Below, one piece after another: positions 10,394 through 18,800 of a stretch of 64,000 bases of DNA (its first letter is position 1; each line of letters opens with the position of its first letter). Under the pieces are notes generated by a model. That model saw nothing but the letters and a program-made list of their open reading frames with translations. It did not search any database and had not been told where the DNA came from. Source of the stretch: Chloroflexales bacterium ZM16-3 (GTDB taxonomy: Bacteria > Chloroflexota > Chloroflexia > Chloroflexales > Chloroflexaceae); the NCBI GenBank assembly GCA_004138175.2, contig RYFE02000003.1, positions 186,001 to 250,000 of the forward strand. Direction: 5' to 3'. Both the position numbers and the translations under genes were made by a program.

Positions 10394-11944
10394 TCACTCA
10401 ACCAGAGTCCCGTCGGCGGGCATGCCGGGCTTCAGGACGTGGTCGGGGTTGGCCAGCTCGATGCGCACAGCGAAGACCGTGGTGGCCCGCTCGTCCTGAG
10501 TCTGCACATTGCGCGGCGTAAACTCGGCCTCTCCCGCGATGTAGGTGACGACGCCGTCGAAGACCCGGCCAGGGAAGCTATCGACGGTGACGTGGGCCTG
10601 CTGGCCCTGGCGCACCCGCCCGATGTCCGGCTCGCCGATGTAGATAGTCAGCCGCGCCGGGTCGAGCGTGCCGATCGTCATTAGCACCGTGCCGGGGCTG
10701 GCCTGCTCGCCCTCGTGGATCGGTCGGCTGAGGATGAGCCCGGCGCGCGGGGCGGTCAGGGTCGCCTTGGCGAGCTGCACCTCGATCTGGCGCTGGTTGG
10801 CCTGGGCCTGGGCCAGCTGGGCCTCGGCGGCCTGCACCTGCTCGGGCCGGGCGCCGGCCTGGGCCAGCGCCAGCCGCGACTGGGCCTGATCGAGCTGGGC
10901 CTGGGCCGCGTCGAGCTGGGCCTTCGTCGCATCGGCGGCGGCGCGCAGCTGCTGCGGGTCGTTACGCATGGCCGTGGCCTGGTCGAGCACGCGCTGGGCG
11001 TTGGCCAGGGCCGTCTGGGCGGCGGAGACATCGACCTGCCTGGCCCCGTTGCTCAGCTTGGTGAGCGTCGCGCTGGCCGCATCCACCTGGCCCTGCGCCG
11101 CCTGCACGCCGCTCACCTCGGCCTGGCGGGCGTTCTCCATCGCCACCTGAGACTGCGCCAGCGATTCGTTCCCGTTCTCGACGGCGCGCAGCGCGGCCGC
11201 CTCGGCGTCGATCCGGGCCTGCGGCAGGTCGCCGGGCAGCGACTCAAGCTCGCGGTTGTCCCAGTAGATCTTGCTATAGGCGTCCTGGGCATTGCGCAGG
11301 TTGTTGGCCGCCTGAGCCACCGCGCTCTCGGCCTGGGTCTTGGTCGCCGCGAGGCGGTCTCTGGTCGTCTGGAGGTTAGCCTGGGCCTGGGAGAGGGCCG
11401 CCTCGGCGGCGGCGATATCCTCGGGGCGGCTGCCGGCCCGCACCTGGTCGAGCGCACGCTTGGCCGAGTCACGGGCGGCCTGGGCCTGGATCACCTGGGC
11501 GTCGAGCTGCTGCGGGTCCTGGAGCGCAGCCGTGGCATTCTCGTAGGCGGCCGATGCGCCATCGCGGGCGGCCTGCGCCTGGGCCACCGCGCCCTCGGCG
11601 GTGGCGATATCCTCGGGGCGGCTGCCGGCCCGCAGCAGGGCCAGGTTCGCCTCGGCCACCGCCACAGCCGCGGCGGCCTGGTCGCGCTGGGCCTCCAGCA
11701 GCGCCGGGTCGAGCTTCGCCAGAACCGCGCCCGCCGTCGTCTCATCGCCCTCATCGACCAGCAGCTGCTGGACGCGCCCGGACACCTCGCTGCTGATCAG
11801 CACCTCCTCGGCCTCGATCGTGCCCGAGCCAGTGAGCGTCGATCCGCCGGCCGCGACGGCGCGCTGATTCCACCACCAGTACCCGCCGCCGATGATCGCA
11901 GCCAGCAAGAGTATCGGAATAATAATACGTGCGCGCTGTTCCAT
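10394..11944 (-). CDS. HlyD/EmrA-type membrane-fusion protein of ABC exporter
   Basis: The chosen start gives 516 residues: a short cytoplasmic tail, one membrane segment (about 7-25, IIIPILLLAAIIGGGYWWW), a biotinyl-lipoyl-like half (EEVLISSEVSGRVQQLLVDEGDE), a long Ala/Gln-rich coiled coil, the second lipoyl half (KATLTAPRAGLI) and a beta-barrel domain. The coiled coil is unusually long and internally duplicated: AGSRPEDIA occurs twice and AGARPEQVQ once. A longer frame begins at 11974, but its first ten residues come from a CCTCAG-type repeat and the start at 11944 has GAGAG upstream. It links the permease to export across the envelope. Confidence 0.88.
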   Translation of the reverse strand: MEQRARIIIPILLLAAIIGGGYWWWNQRAVAAGGSTLTGSGTIEAEEVLISSEVSGRVQQLLVDEGDETTAGAVLAKLDPALLEAQRDQAAAAVAVAEANLALLRAGSRPEDIATAEGAVAQAQAARDGASAAYENATAALQDPQQLDAQVIQAQAARDSAKRALDQVRAGSRPEDIAAAEAALSQAQANLQTTRDRLAATKTQAESAVAQAANNLRNAQDAYSKIYWDNRELESLPGDLPQARIDAEAAALRAVENGNESLAQSQVAMENARQAEVSGVQAAQGQVDAASATLTKLSNGARQVDVSAAQTALANAQRVLDQATAMRNDPQQLRAAADATKAQLDAAQAQLDQAQSRLALAQAGARPEQVQAAEAQLAQAQANQRQIEVQLAKATLTAPRAGLILSRPIHEGEQASPGTVLMTIGTLDPARLTIYIGEPDIGRVRQGQQAHVTVDSFPGRVFDGVVTYIAGEAEFTPRNVQTQDERATTVFAVRIELANPDHVLKPGMPADGTLVE

Positions 11945-12007
11945 ATGGTTTCTCTCTTCTCGTGGGCGAGACACCTCAGCGTCTCCGTGCCTCAGCGCCT
12001 CAGTGAT

Positions 12008-13138
12008 CTAATCCAGCCGCTTGCGGAAGCGCATCGACGCAAGCACGATCAGCGCCGTGCCGAAGATGGTCAGCGCGAAGATCTGGGGTGTCAGGGAGGA
12101 GATTCCGACGCCCTTCACAACAATGCCGCGCACAACCACCAGAAAGTAGGTGAGCGGGATGAAGCCGCTAAAAAACTGGAGCAACTTCGGCATCGCGGCG
12201 ATCGGGTAGATGAAGCCGGAGAGAAAGATCGACGGCAGCAGGGTCAGGAAGGTCAGCAGAAACGCCTCCTGCTGGGTCTGGGCGATGGTTGAGATCAGCA
12301 GCCCGATGCCGAGCGCCGAGACGAGGAATAGGCAGGAGATGCCGAGCAGCAGCAGCAGGCTGCCACGGATCGGCACGCCGAACCAGAAGGTGCCGATCAC
12401 GAGCACCTCCACGGTGATTAGCAGGGCCACCAGGGCGAAGGGCAGAATCTTGCCGACCATCAGCTCCCATGGGCGGATGGGGGTGACAATCAGCTGCTCA
12501 ATCGTCCCGCGCTCACGCTCACGCACGATCGCCGAGGCGGTCAGCAGGGTGGCCTGGAGCTGTAAGATCATGCCGATCAGCGCGGGCACCATAAAGTAGG
12601 CGCTGGCCATGTCCGGGTTGTACCAGACCCGTGTGCGCACCTCGACCGGCGCAATCAGCGAGATGTTCCCGCCGCGCCGGGCCAGCGCCTGCTGCTGGAT
12701 TGTCGTCGCCTCGACCTGGCCGATTAGCCGGGCCGATGAGAGGGACGAGGAGGCGACGGTAGGGTCCGATCCGTCGATCACAAAGGCCGCCTGGGCGCTG
12801 CGCCCGCTGATCAGGTCGTCGGCGTAGGAAGGCGGGATAATCAGCCCGGCCCGGACAAGGCCGGCGTCAACCAGGCGGGCCAGATCCTGCTCGCTCGTCG
12901 CGACTTGTGTGACCGCGAACTGCCCCGATGCGACAAATGCCTCGACCAGCGCGCGGCTCTGGGGCGTGCGGCTCTGGTCGTAGACAGCCAGCGGAACATT
13001 GCGCACATCCGAGGTGGCGGCGTAGCCTAGCAGGATGAGCTGCATCAGCGGCATGAAGAACATCACCCCCAGGGTGCGCGGGTCGCGGATGATGTGGATA
13101 AACTCTTTGCGGATGATCGGCAGCAGATGCGACGCCAT
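12008..13138 (-). CDS. ABC-2 type exporter permease
   Basis: The 376-residue product has the ABC-2 permease form: one N-terminal membrane segment (LGVMFFMPLMQLILLGYAA), a large outer loop of about 150 residues, then five C-terminal segments beginning at MVPALIGMILQLQATLLTASAIV and containing the conserved REREHGT-like signature RERERGTIEQLIVTPI. It resembles YbhS/YbhR. Only one permease gene is present, so the transporter is a homodimer or its partner is elsewhere. The frame is open to 13234, but the promoter and operator at 13171-13196 lie inside that extension, so ATG 13138 is preferred. It is the first gene of the operon. Confidence 0.88.
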   Translation of the reverse strand: MASHLLPIIRKEFIHIIRDPRTLGVMFFMPLMQLILLGYAATSDVRNVPLAVYDQSRTPQSRALVEAFVASGQFAVTQVATSEQDLARLVDAGLVRAGLIIPPSYADDLISGRSAQAAFVIDGSDPTVASSSLSSARLIGQVEATTIQQQALARRGGNISLIAPVEVRTRVWYNPDMASAYFMVPALIGMILQLQATLLTASAIVRERERGTIEQLIVTPIRPWELMVGKILPFALVALLITVEVLVIGTFWFGVPIRGSLLLLLGISCLFLVSALGIGLLISTIAQTQQEAFLLTFLTLLPSIFLSGFIYPIAAMPKLLQFFSGFIPLTYFLVVVRGIVVKGVGISSLTPQIFALTIFGTALIVLASMRFRKRLD

Positions 13139-13170
13139 GCTGTGCTCGCTTGCCCGCAGCGGGCTGTTGT

Positions 13171-13196
13171 TGATTGACCAGTCAATCAGTATTATA
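13171..13196 (-). promoter_or_regulatory. Efflux operon promoter with TetR-type operator
   Basis: On the minus strand TATAAT (13191-13196) is followed directly by TGATTGAC, two bases, GTCAATCA (13171-13188), an 8+2+8 inverted repeat placed over the expected transcription start. The -35 box is weak. Such palindromes are typical operators of TetR-family repressors, which often control drug exporters. No tetR gene lies in the window. Confidence 0.65.
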
Positions 13197-13281
13197 GCAC
13201 CGCATGCGGCCAGCGAAGAGATCTTTTGTGACATGTACTGGCGAACCGATAACGAGAAGGCAAGGCTTCAGGCGGATTTCA

Positions 13282-13388
13282 CTTTACAGTCTCGTATGAG
13301 ACCCTCACCCCCGCCGCTGGCGCGGCACCCCCTCTCCCTTAAAGGGAGAGGGGGCAGGGGGTGAGGGTTGCCCGGCGGCAACTGTAAC
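13282..13388. repeat. Dispersed inverted repeat
   Basis: Nested inverted arms: TTACAGT with ACTGTAA, ACCCTCACCCCC (13301-13312) with its complement (13357-13368), and CCCCTCTCCCTT with AAGGGAGAGGGG at the centre. The outer arms are interrupted by unpaired bases. It lies between the FHA gene end and the efflux promoter and may act as terminator. No gene is seen in it. Confidence 0.7.
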
Positions 13389-13421
13389 GCATTTGTAGAC
13401 GAAACGCGGCGAAGGGGCATG

Positions 13422-13877
13422 TCATGCGGCGCGCGTGGAGTGCTGCTCATACCGCAGTGTCGTCTCGCCAATAACAATCGTATCGCCGGGGCGCAGGGTT
13501 GTCGGCCCGGCGATCATGTGGCCGTTGACGAGGGTGCCGTGGCTGCTGCCCATATCGGCGATCTGCGCGCGGCCGCCGAGGAAGGTCAGGCGCGCGTGGG
13601 CGCGCGAGATCAGCGAGTCGCCGGAGATCGTCACCGTCGCATCCTCGGAGCGACCGACCACCACGCTCGGCGTCACCAGAGGGTGATCGTCCGCCGTCGC
13701 CCCGCCTCGGATCACCAGCAGCCGCCCCCAGGCGGCCCCCTCCACCACCAGCGTGTCGCCAATGTTTGGCGAAATACATCCGTAGAGACGCCCCGGCGGG
13801 GCGTCTCTGAGACGCCCCGCCGGGGCGTCTCTACGGGGGCCGTCGGGCGGCGACGCCTCCGCGATAGGCCCGCCCAC
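13422..13877 (-). CDS. FHA domain protein (probably the detached end of the lipoprotein gene)
   Basis: The frame encodes an FHA domain, which binds phosphothreonine: VVVGRSEDATVTI, SLISRAHARLTF, DMGSSHGTLVNG, LRPGDTIVIGETTLRYE. The conserved Arg of GRS, the SRAHA and the GTLVNG elements are present. The first 40 or so residues are encoded by a palindrome (13780-13836) and its flank and are not FHA. There is no convincing ribosome site. The frame immediately upstream encodes a lipoprotein with a membrane segment whose cytoplasmic tail would naturally continue into this domain. I infer one ancestral gene split by the palindrome; the alternative is independent translation from an internal start. 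Confidence 0.7.
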   Translation of the reverse strand: MGGPIAEASPPDGPRRDAPAGRLRDAPPGRLYGCISPNIGDTLVVEGAAWGRLLVIRGGATADDHPLVTPSVVVGRSEDATVTISGDSLISRAHARLTFLGGRAQIADMGSSHGTLVNGHMIAGPTTLRPGDTIVIGETTLRYEQHSTRAA

Positions 13878-14344
13878 GCCAGGGTGCCAATCAACAGGAT
13901 CACCCCCATCGCCCCCAGGCCGATCACGGTCAGGATGCGCCCGCCGGGCGCATCCGCCGCGCCGCCCAGGGCCGCGCAGGCGTCGATGCGCCCGCTGCCC
14001 AGCAGGCGCAGCCGCCGGTAGTACGAGGGCATGTTCGGGTAGATATCGGTGGCCGAAGCCGTGATCGCCTCCGTCACCTGGGCGGTCGGCCCGTTGTTCT
14101 CGGCCACGCTATAGGCGGCGTCGCGCAGCTCAAGCGAGCTGACCATGCCGAGGTAGCTGCGCAGCTCGGGGCCAGTCTCCGCGCGCCAGTCGCTCGGCTC
14201 CAGCAGGTCGATGATCGCGCTGGCGTCGCGGGCCTCCAGGGCGGCCACAAAGCGGCGGGCGGCGTCGGCGGGGCCGGAGTCGTCCGGCCGCGCGGCGCAG
14301 CCCGCCAGCACAATCACGGCGAGAAGGACGAGCATCCACTTCAT
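13712..14344 (-). CDS. Lipoprotein with C-terminal membrane segment
   Basis: From ATG 14344 the product starts MKWMLVLLAVIVLAGC, a lipoprotein signal with Cys16. An extracytoplasmic domain of about 110 residues (ADAARRFVAALEARDASAIIDLLEPSDW resembles DUF4878/NTF2-like folds) is followed by a membrane segment ILTVIGLGAMGVILLIGTL and a basic SRRRRR stop-transfer. The last 35 or so residues (VETPRRGVS twice) come from the palindrome at 13780-13836 and then from FHA coding sequence read in another frame. The natural continuation is the FHA domain in the shifted frame. Upstream sequence before 14344 is a terminator-like repeat, so this start is secure. Confidence 0.7.
   Translation of the reverse strand: MKWMLVLLAVIVLAGCAARPDDSGPADAARRFVAALEARDASAIIDLLEPSDWRAETGPELRSYLGMVSSLELRDAAYSVAENNGPTAQVTEAITASATDIYPNMPSYYRRLRLLGSGRIDACAALGGAADAPGGRILTVIGLGAMGVILLIGTLAWAGLSRRRRRPTAPVETPRRGVSETPRRGVSTDVFRQTLATRWWWRGPPGGGCW
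13780..13836. repeat. 57-bp perfect palindrome
   Basis: Two 28-bp arms flank a single T. Each arm is itself nearly self-complementary around CGCCCCGGCGGGGCG. The ends are CCGTAGAGACG and CGTCTCTACGG. A half-size relative lies at 56712-56740. It is placed where the lipoprotein frame and the FHA frame part. Confidence 0.9.
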
Positions 14345-14358
14345 CTGCCGGTGGGGGT

Positions 14359-14435
14359 GTGGGGGCGGCGAAGCCGCCCCCACGATATTTTTTTGTTGGG
14401 CTTGGGCGGCTGCGCCGCCCAAGCCCAACAAAAAA
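14359..14435. repeat. Composite two-hairpin element, copy 1
   Basis: Hairpin A has arms 14359-14369 and 14373-14383 around GAA. Hairpin B has 22-bp arms 14389-14410 and 14414-14435 beginning with a T run and ending with an A run. The linker reads CGATATTT. The same arrangement, with different but still complementary arm bases, lies in reverse orientation at 28021-28096. Here it would terminate the phosphoesterase transcript on the minus strand. Confidence 0.85.
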
Positions 14436-14444
14436 GACGTGGCC

Positions 14445-15254
14445 CTACTTGCTGCGCGGGAAGGTGTGCTCGGCCACCGGCACGAAGCGGCCTGCGTCCT
14501 CCATGTAGAGCAGCTGGCTGATGCGGATGGCGTTGTCCTCGACCTCAATCAGGTTGCAGGAGTTCTTGCCCTGCTCGCGGCCGTAGCCTCGGCGCGAGGT
14601 GGTGGTGCCGCTCTGGCAGATGATCGTGCCCTGGCGCAGGCCGTGGGCCACGTCGAGCGTGTTGCCCACATAGGAGACGTGGACGTGGCCGCAGAGCAGC
14701 AGCTCGGCACCGCACTCGTCGAGCAGGGCCATCGCCGCGTCGGCGGCGTCCATCGTGCGGTTCCGGTGGATGCCGAGCGGCGTGAGCACTGGGTGGTGCC
14801 AGACGACCACCTTGCAGGTGTCGGGGCCGTAGCGAGCGAGCGTCTTCCGCAGCGTGTCGGCCTGCCTCTTGCTGAGCCGCCCGCCGTCGAGGGTGAGGCC
14901 GTGGGCGGTGCATGCGCCGACGACCACCAGGCCGGGCAGCTCAAAGATCGGGTTGAGGTCGCGGCTGATATAGCGGCGGTAGCGGCCGAGCGGGTTGAGC
15001 AGGCGCAGGTGGGCGTTAAAGAGCGGCACATCGTGGTTGCCGGGCACCACCAGCTGCGGGGAGGGCAGGGCGGCGCGTAGCTCCTGGGCGGCCCGCCACT
15101 GGTCGGCGAAGTCGGCGCGCTGCACAAAGTCGCCCGAGATCACCAGCAGGTCGGGCCTGATCTCGTGGGCCTGGGCGATCAGCTTCTGGGCGATCTCGGG
15201 GCGGTGGGGCGGGCCGACGTGGACGTCGGAGATATGCAGGATGCGGTGGCGCAC
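14445..15254 (-). CDS. Calcineurin-like metallophosphoesterase
   Basis: With a GTG start at 15254 the protein has 269 residues. AGGAG lies ten bases upstream, inside the end of the small gene before it. The five metallophosphoesterase motifs are present in order: DVHVG (Asp10, His12), SGDFV, GNHD, WHHP and GHVH, so a two-metal active site is intact. It resembles Icc/CpdA-type phosphodiesterases. A role as SbcD is unlikely because the SbcD capping domain is absent. The gene is transcribed with the small membrane protein upstream. Substrate unknown; cyclic nucleotides are one possibility. Confidence 0.85.
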   Translation of the reverse strand: MRHRILHISDVHVGPPHRPEIAQKLIAQAHEIRPDLLVISGDFVQRADFADQWRAAQELRAALPSPQLVVPGNHDVPLFNAHLRLLNPLGRYRRYISRDLNPIFELPGLVVVGACTAHGLTLDGGRLSKRQADTLRKTLARYGPDTCKVVVWHHPVLTPLGIHRNRTMDAADAAMALLDECGAELLLCGHVHVSYVGNTLDVAHGLRQGTIICQSGTTTSRRGYGREQGKNSCNLIEVEDNAIRISQLLYMEDAGRFVPVAEHTFPRSK

Positions 15255-15261
15255 GGGGGGC

Positions 15262-15399
15262 TTACTCCTGGGCTGGCGCGGGCTCGGCGGGGCGGGCCTT
15301 CTCCAGGGCCAGGCGGAACAGCGACCGTCCAACCAGGGCGGCCTCGACGACTAGGACAGCGGCGAACCCGTACCGCAACACGGCGAGAACAATATCCAT
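15262..15399 (-). CDS. Small single-span membrane protein, 45 residues
   Basis: A short frame, ATG 15399 to TAA 15264-15262, encodes 45 residues: an N-terminal hydrophobic helix (about 2-24, IVLAVLRYGFAAVLVVEAAL), a basic amphipathic stretch and a Pro/Ala/Glu tail. GCGGAG lies nine bases before the ATG. Its end carries the AGGAG ribosome site for the phosphoesterase gene, whose GTG starts seven bases after the stop. The tight spacing and ribosome site argue that it is a real gene translated with the phosphoesterase. No family is recognised; it could anchor or modulate its neighbour. Confidence 0.55.
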   Translation of the reverse strand: MDIVLAVLRYGFAAVLVVEAALVGRSLFRLALEKARPAEPAPAQE

Positions 15400-15462
15400 G
15401 GCTGGCGCTCCGCTTCTTGCTTGCTAATAGGCGATTTTCGCCTCAATTGTAGCATACGCAGT

Positions 15463-15861
15463 TCACCTGTTATCTTGCTCCCAGCGCTCAATCGCGTTTC
15501 TCATCAGCGTGCTGCGGCTTGCGCCTGGTGCCTTTCGGGCCTCGAACTGGATGAGTCGCTCGGCTGTTTCCCTATTCCCGCGCACCTTTCTCAGCAGCGC
15601 CTTATGGAGCTGCTCCTCCGGGTCAGCCGCCCCGGCGGGGCTGGCTGGCGGCGCGGTGGGCCTGCGGGGTGTCGGGGCGTGATCTGGCCTCGGCGCGGCC
15701 TGGGGCTGGGCCGGCCTCGCTTTCTGCTCCGTCGGAATGGCGGGCCTGGGCGCTGCTTTCGGGCGCGGTCGTGCGGATCGCCTAGCGAGTGCATAAGCCC
15801 CGGCCGCGATCACGACGACCAGGATGATCACGCCCAAGGTTCCAATCAGCGCACTGTCCAT
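15463..15861 (-). CDS. Membrane-anchored protein with Pro/Ala-rich linker
   Basis: The 132-residue product has an N-terminal membrane segment (LIGTLGVIILVVVIAAGAYAL, about 5-25), a linker of about 50 residues rich in Arg, Pro, Ala and Gln, and a C-terminal helical domain (DPEEQLHKALLRKVRGNRETAERLIQFEARK). GGAGG lies six bases before the ATG, so the start is secure. It directly follows the large TPR-Hsp70-protease gene, 27 bases away on the same strand, and is likely in its operon. I do not recognise the family. Confidence 0.7.
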   Translation of the reverse strand: MDSALIGTLGVIILVVVIAAGAYALARRSARPRPKAAPRPAIPTEQKARPAQPQAAPRPDHAPTPRRPTAPPASPAGAADPEEQLHKALLRKVRGNRETAERLIQFEARKAPGASRSTLMRNAIERWEQDNR

Positions 15862-15888
15862 GCCAACCTCCGGATCATCTACTATACG

Positions 15889-18800
15889 CTATGGTCGCAC
15901 ATACTTCTCAAGCAGGTGCGCGGGCAGCGCCACCGGCTGATTCTCAACCATCGCCACCCCCTGCTCGTGCTGGATCTGCTCATACTGGACGAGGGTGACG
16001 ATGCCAATGACCTCGCCCAGATCATTGATCAGCGGGCCGCCGCTCATGCCCTGCCGGGCTTTCGTGTCGATGAAGATCACCCGCTCGGGCGAGCTGTCGA
16101 TCTTCCTGATCGCGTTGATGATACCCTGCGACACATAGATGTTCTCGCTATGATCGCTGGATCGTGGGGCGGCAAACCCGACGGCTAAAACCTGCTCGCC
16201 TGGCTCTACAAAGCGATGTTCGCCCAATATCAGTGGCGTCAGATCGTCGCTCACCTGAAGGATGGCGATGTCGTTGATCGGGTCGAGCTCCAGATGCGTG
16301 ACCTGATAGGTTGCGCGCTTGCCGATGACGTTGATGCTCTGCTGGCGCATGCGCTCAACCACGTGGCGGTTGGTAGCGATATGGTGCGGGTCGATGCAGA
16401 AGCCACTCCCCGAGATCAGCGCATTGTGCTCATCAATGCCCTGGATCATAAAGATAGAATCGCTGACAACCTTCATGATGTAGTCATTCAGCTGGTTGAA
16501 GCTCGGGTAGATCCTTTCGAATAGCGCGCCGAACCGTCTGTGCGTGTCTCGATACGCTTCTCTCATGCCGAGCGAGACATAGCAGCGCAGAAGCGTCTGA
16601 AACCCCTCGCTCGTCAGGCCCTCTGGGCTCGACGCAAGCGACTCAAGAATCGCCTGGGCCTGCGCCGCTCTCCCGGCCGCCAGATGGTAGCGGGCGAGCT
16701 CAAGCGGCCCCATCTGCTCTGTGGCTGGCTCTAGCGACTCTAGGATCTGACGCCAGCGCCGCAGCGGTGCCGCAACCTGCTCCTCCACGGATGCGATGGT
16801 GCGTCTGAGTACCTGCGTGTAGTGTGACAGCGTAGCGATCCGCTGCTTGATCTGCGAGGCAATAGCGCTGTCGCTGTAGTCCAGATGCCGCGTCTCAGCC
16901 TGCCTGATATTGTTGCAGGCCGAGACAAACTGGTCGTTGTACTGCGGGATGCCGTGGAAAAACTGATCTTTCTGGAGAAACATGTCCTGGATATCGGCGA
17001 CCTGCTCGGGGCTCGTCCGGTAGTGCTGCGGGTTGACCTCGATCTGCTCGTGGAACAGCTTGATGAAATCCTCGCTCGCCCGCTCGGCGGCCCTGATCGC
17101 CTGCTCACAGGTTAGCGTCAGCGCGCTGATCTCGCCTCGCGTCTGCTCAAGCTCCTTTTCGAGCGCGTACACCTGCTCGCGCTGGGTGAAGTACGTGCTT
17201 AGGCGCTGCTTCTCCTGAGGCGACAGCCCAACCGCCCGCTCGATCCGTACAGAGCGCTGGTTGCCGGTGGCCTTGTCGGTCGCGGTGACCATCAGGATGC
17301 AGTCGATGCCAATGTCGAACACAACCTCGATCTGTGGCGTCTGCCCAGGCGCGGGCGGGATGCCATCAAGAATAAAATCGCCCAGGAAGTAGTTCTTCTG
17401 CGGCTCTGTAGATTCGCCCTGGTACACTTTGATGTGTACATTCTGCTGATTGTCATCTTTTGTGGTGAATGTTTCTGCCTTCGTGATCGGGATGTGCGTA
17501 TTCTTCTCGATCAGCTTGACGAAGCGCTCTTCTTTGCTTGCGGCATTGATAGCTGAGATACCGAGGCTGTAGGGGACGAGATCCAGCAGGGCGATCTGCT
17601 TGATCGCGCCATGCAGGATCGCGCCCTGCAACGCCGCCCCCATCGCCACGACCGTCCCCGCATCGAAGCCCTTGAGCTGTCGGGCGGCGATCAGCTGCGC
17701 TGCCAGCCTGCCGACCGCCGGCATCTTGGTCGCATTGCCCACCAGGATGAAGCTATCTAGCTTTGCGCCATAGCCTTTGATCGTCTTGGTGATCGCATGG
17801 CCAAGCCGATCAAGGATTGGCTTGGCCAGATCCTCTAGCTCCGCCCTGGTCATGCTACATGTATACCTGGGCCGGTTGAGAAAGTGGACGAGCTCCATCG
17901 TGCTGCGTTCCGTTGAGGACAGATTGATCTTTAGCAGCTCACAGGCATCTCGCAGGCGCATGATCTCGCTTGGGTGGGTCTTCTGGCTCAGTGTGATGCC
18001 CCAGAGGCTGCTGATGTTATCGATCACATGCTGGAGCATGATCGTATCGATGTCGCTGCCGCCCAGCTTCGGGTCGCCGCCAACCGCCCGCACATCATCG
18101 ACCCCCTCGCTGATCTCGACGATAGAGATATCTAAGGTTCCGCCGCCAAGATCGATCACCGCCAATGTGCCTGCGTACGACTTCTGGTAGCTATATGCCA
18201 GCGCAGCTGCCGTCGGCTCGTGCAGGAGGCGGCGCACGCGCAGCCCGGCGATCTCAGCGGCATCGCGGGTGGCCCGCTTCTGGTTGTCATTGAAGTAGGC
18301 GGGGACGGAGAGCACGATCTCGTTGAGCTGGATGCCGCTCGTCTGCCGGGCGAGGAAGCCCCGCAGCATCTCAGCGGGGAACCGCAGATCGCGGCGGCTC
18401 AAGAGCGCGAGGAACTCGGCTTCGACCTTGGCACGCAGGTACGCCTCGGCGTTTGCGCGCAGCTGGCGCAGGAAGCTGGCGACAATCTCCTCGCAGCTGT
18501 AGCGTCGCCCATAGATCGGGAAGGACTTCTGCTTGCCGAGGCTCCGCTTCACCCGAGAGACGACGCTTTCGGGGGCGGTGAGCGACCGCAGCCGGGCCGC
18601 CTCGCCGAAGATCGGGCGGCTCTGATCATCGAGCCCGAAGAAGGACGGCTCAAACTCATCGCCCCGCGCCGTCAGGATGATCTCTGCGCGCTTGCTCTGC
18701 GTATTGAAGATGGCGGCGACAGAGTTGGTGGTGCCAAAATCAATCCCGATCAGCGGGACGTACCTGCCAATGACATCGTCTCGCGCGATGGTGAAGCACT

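Noticed and set aside
10715-12292. Open frame of 525 codons opposite the HlyD gene
   Set aside because: It is made of LGLG/RRL repeats that mirror the Ala/Gln coiled coil of HlyD on the other strand.
14445-15254. Metallophosphoesterase as the SbcD partner of SbcC
   Set aside because: It is 269 residues, lacks the SbcD C-terminal domain, and lies 6 kb away in another operon.
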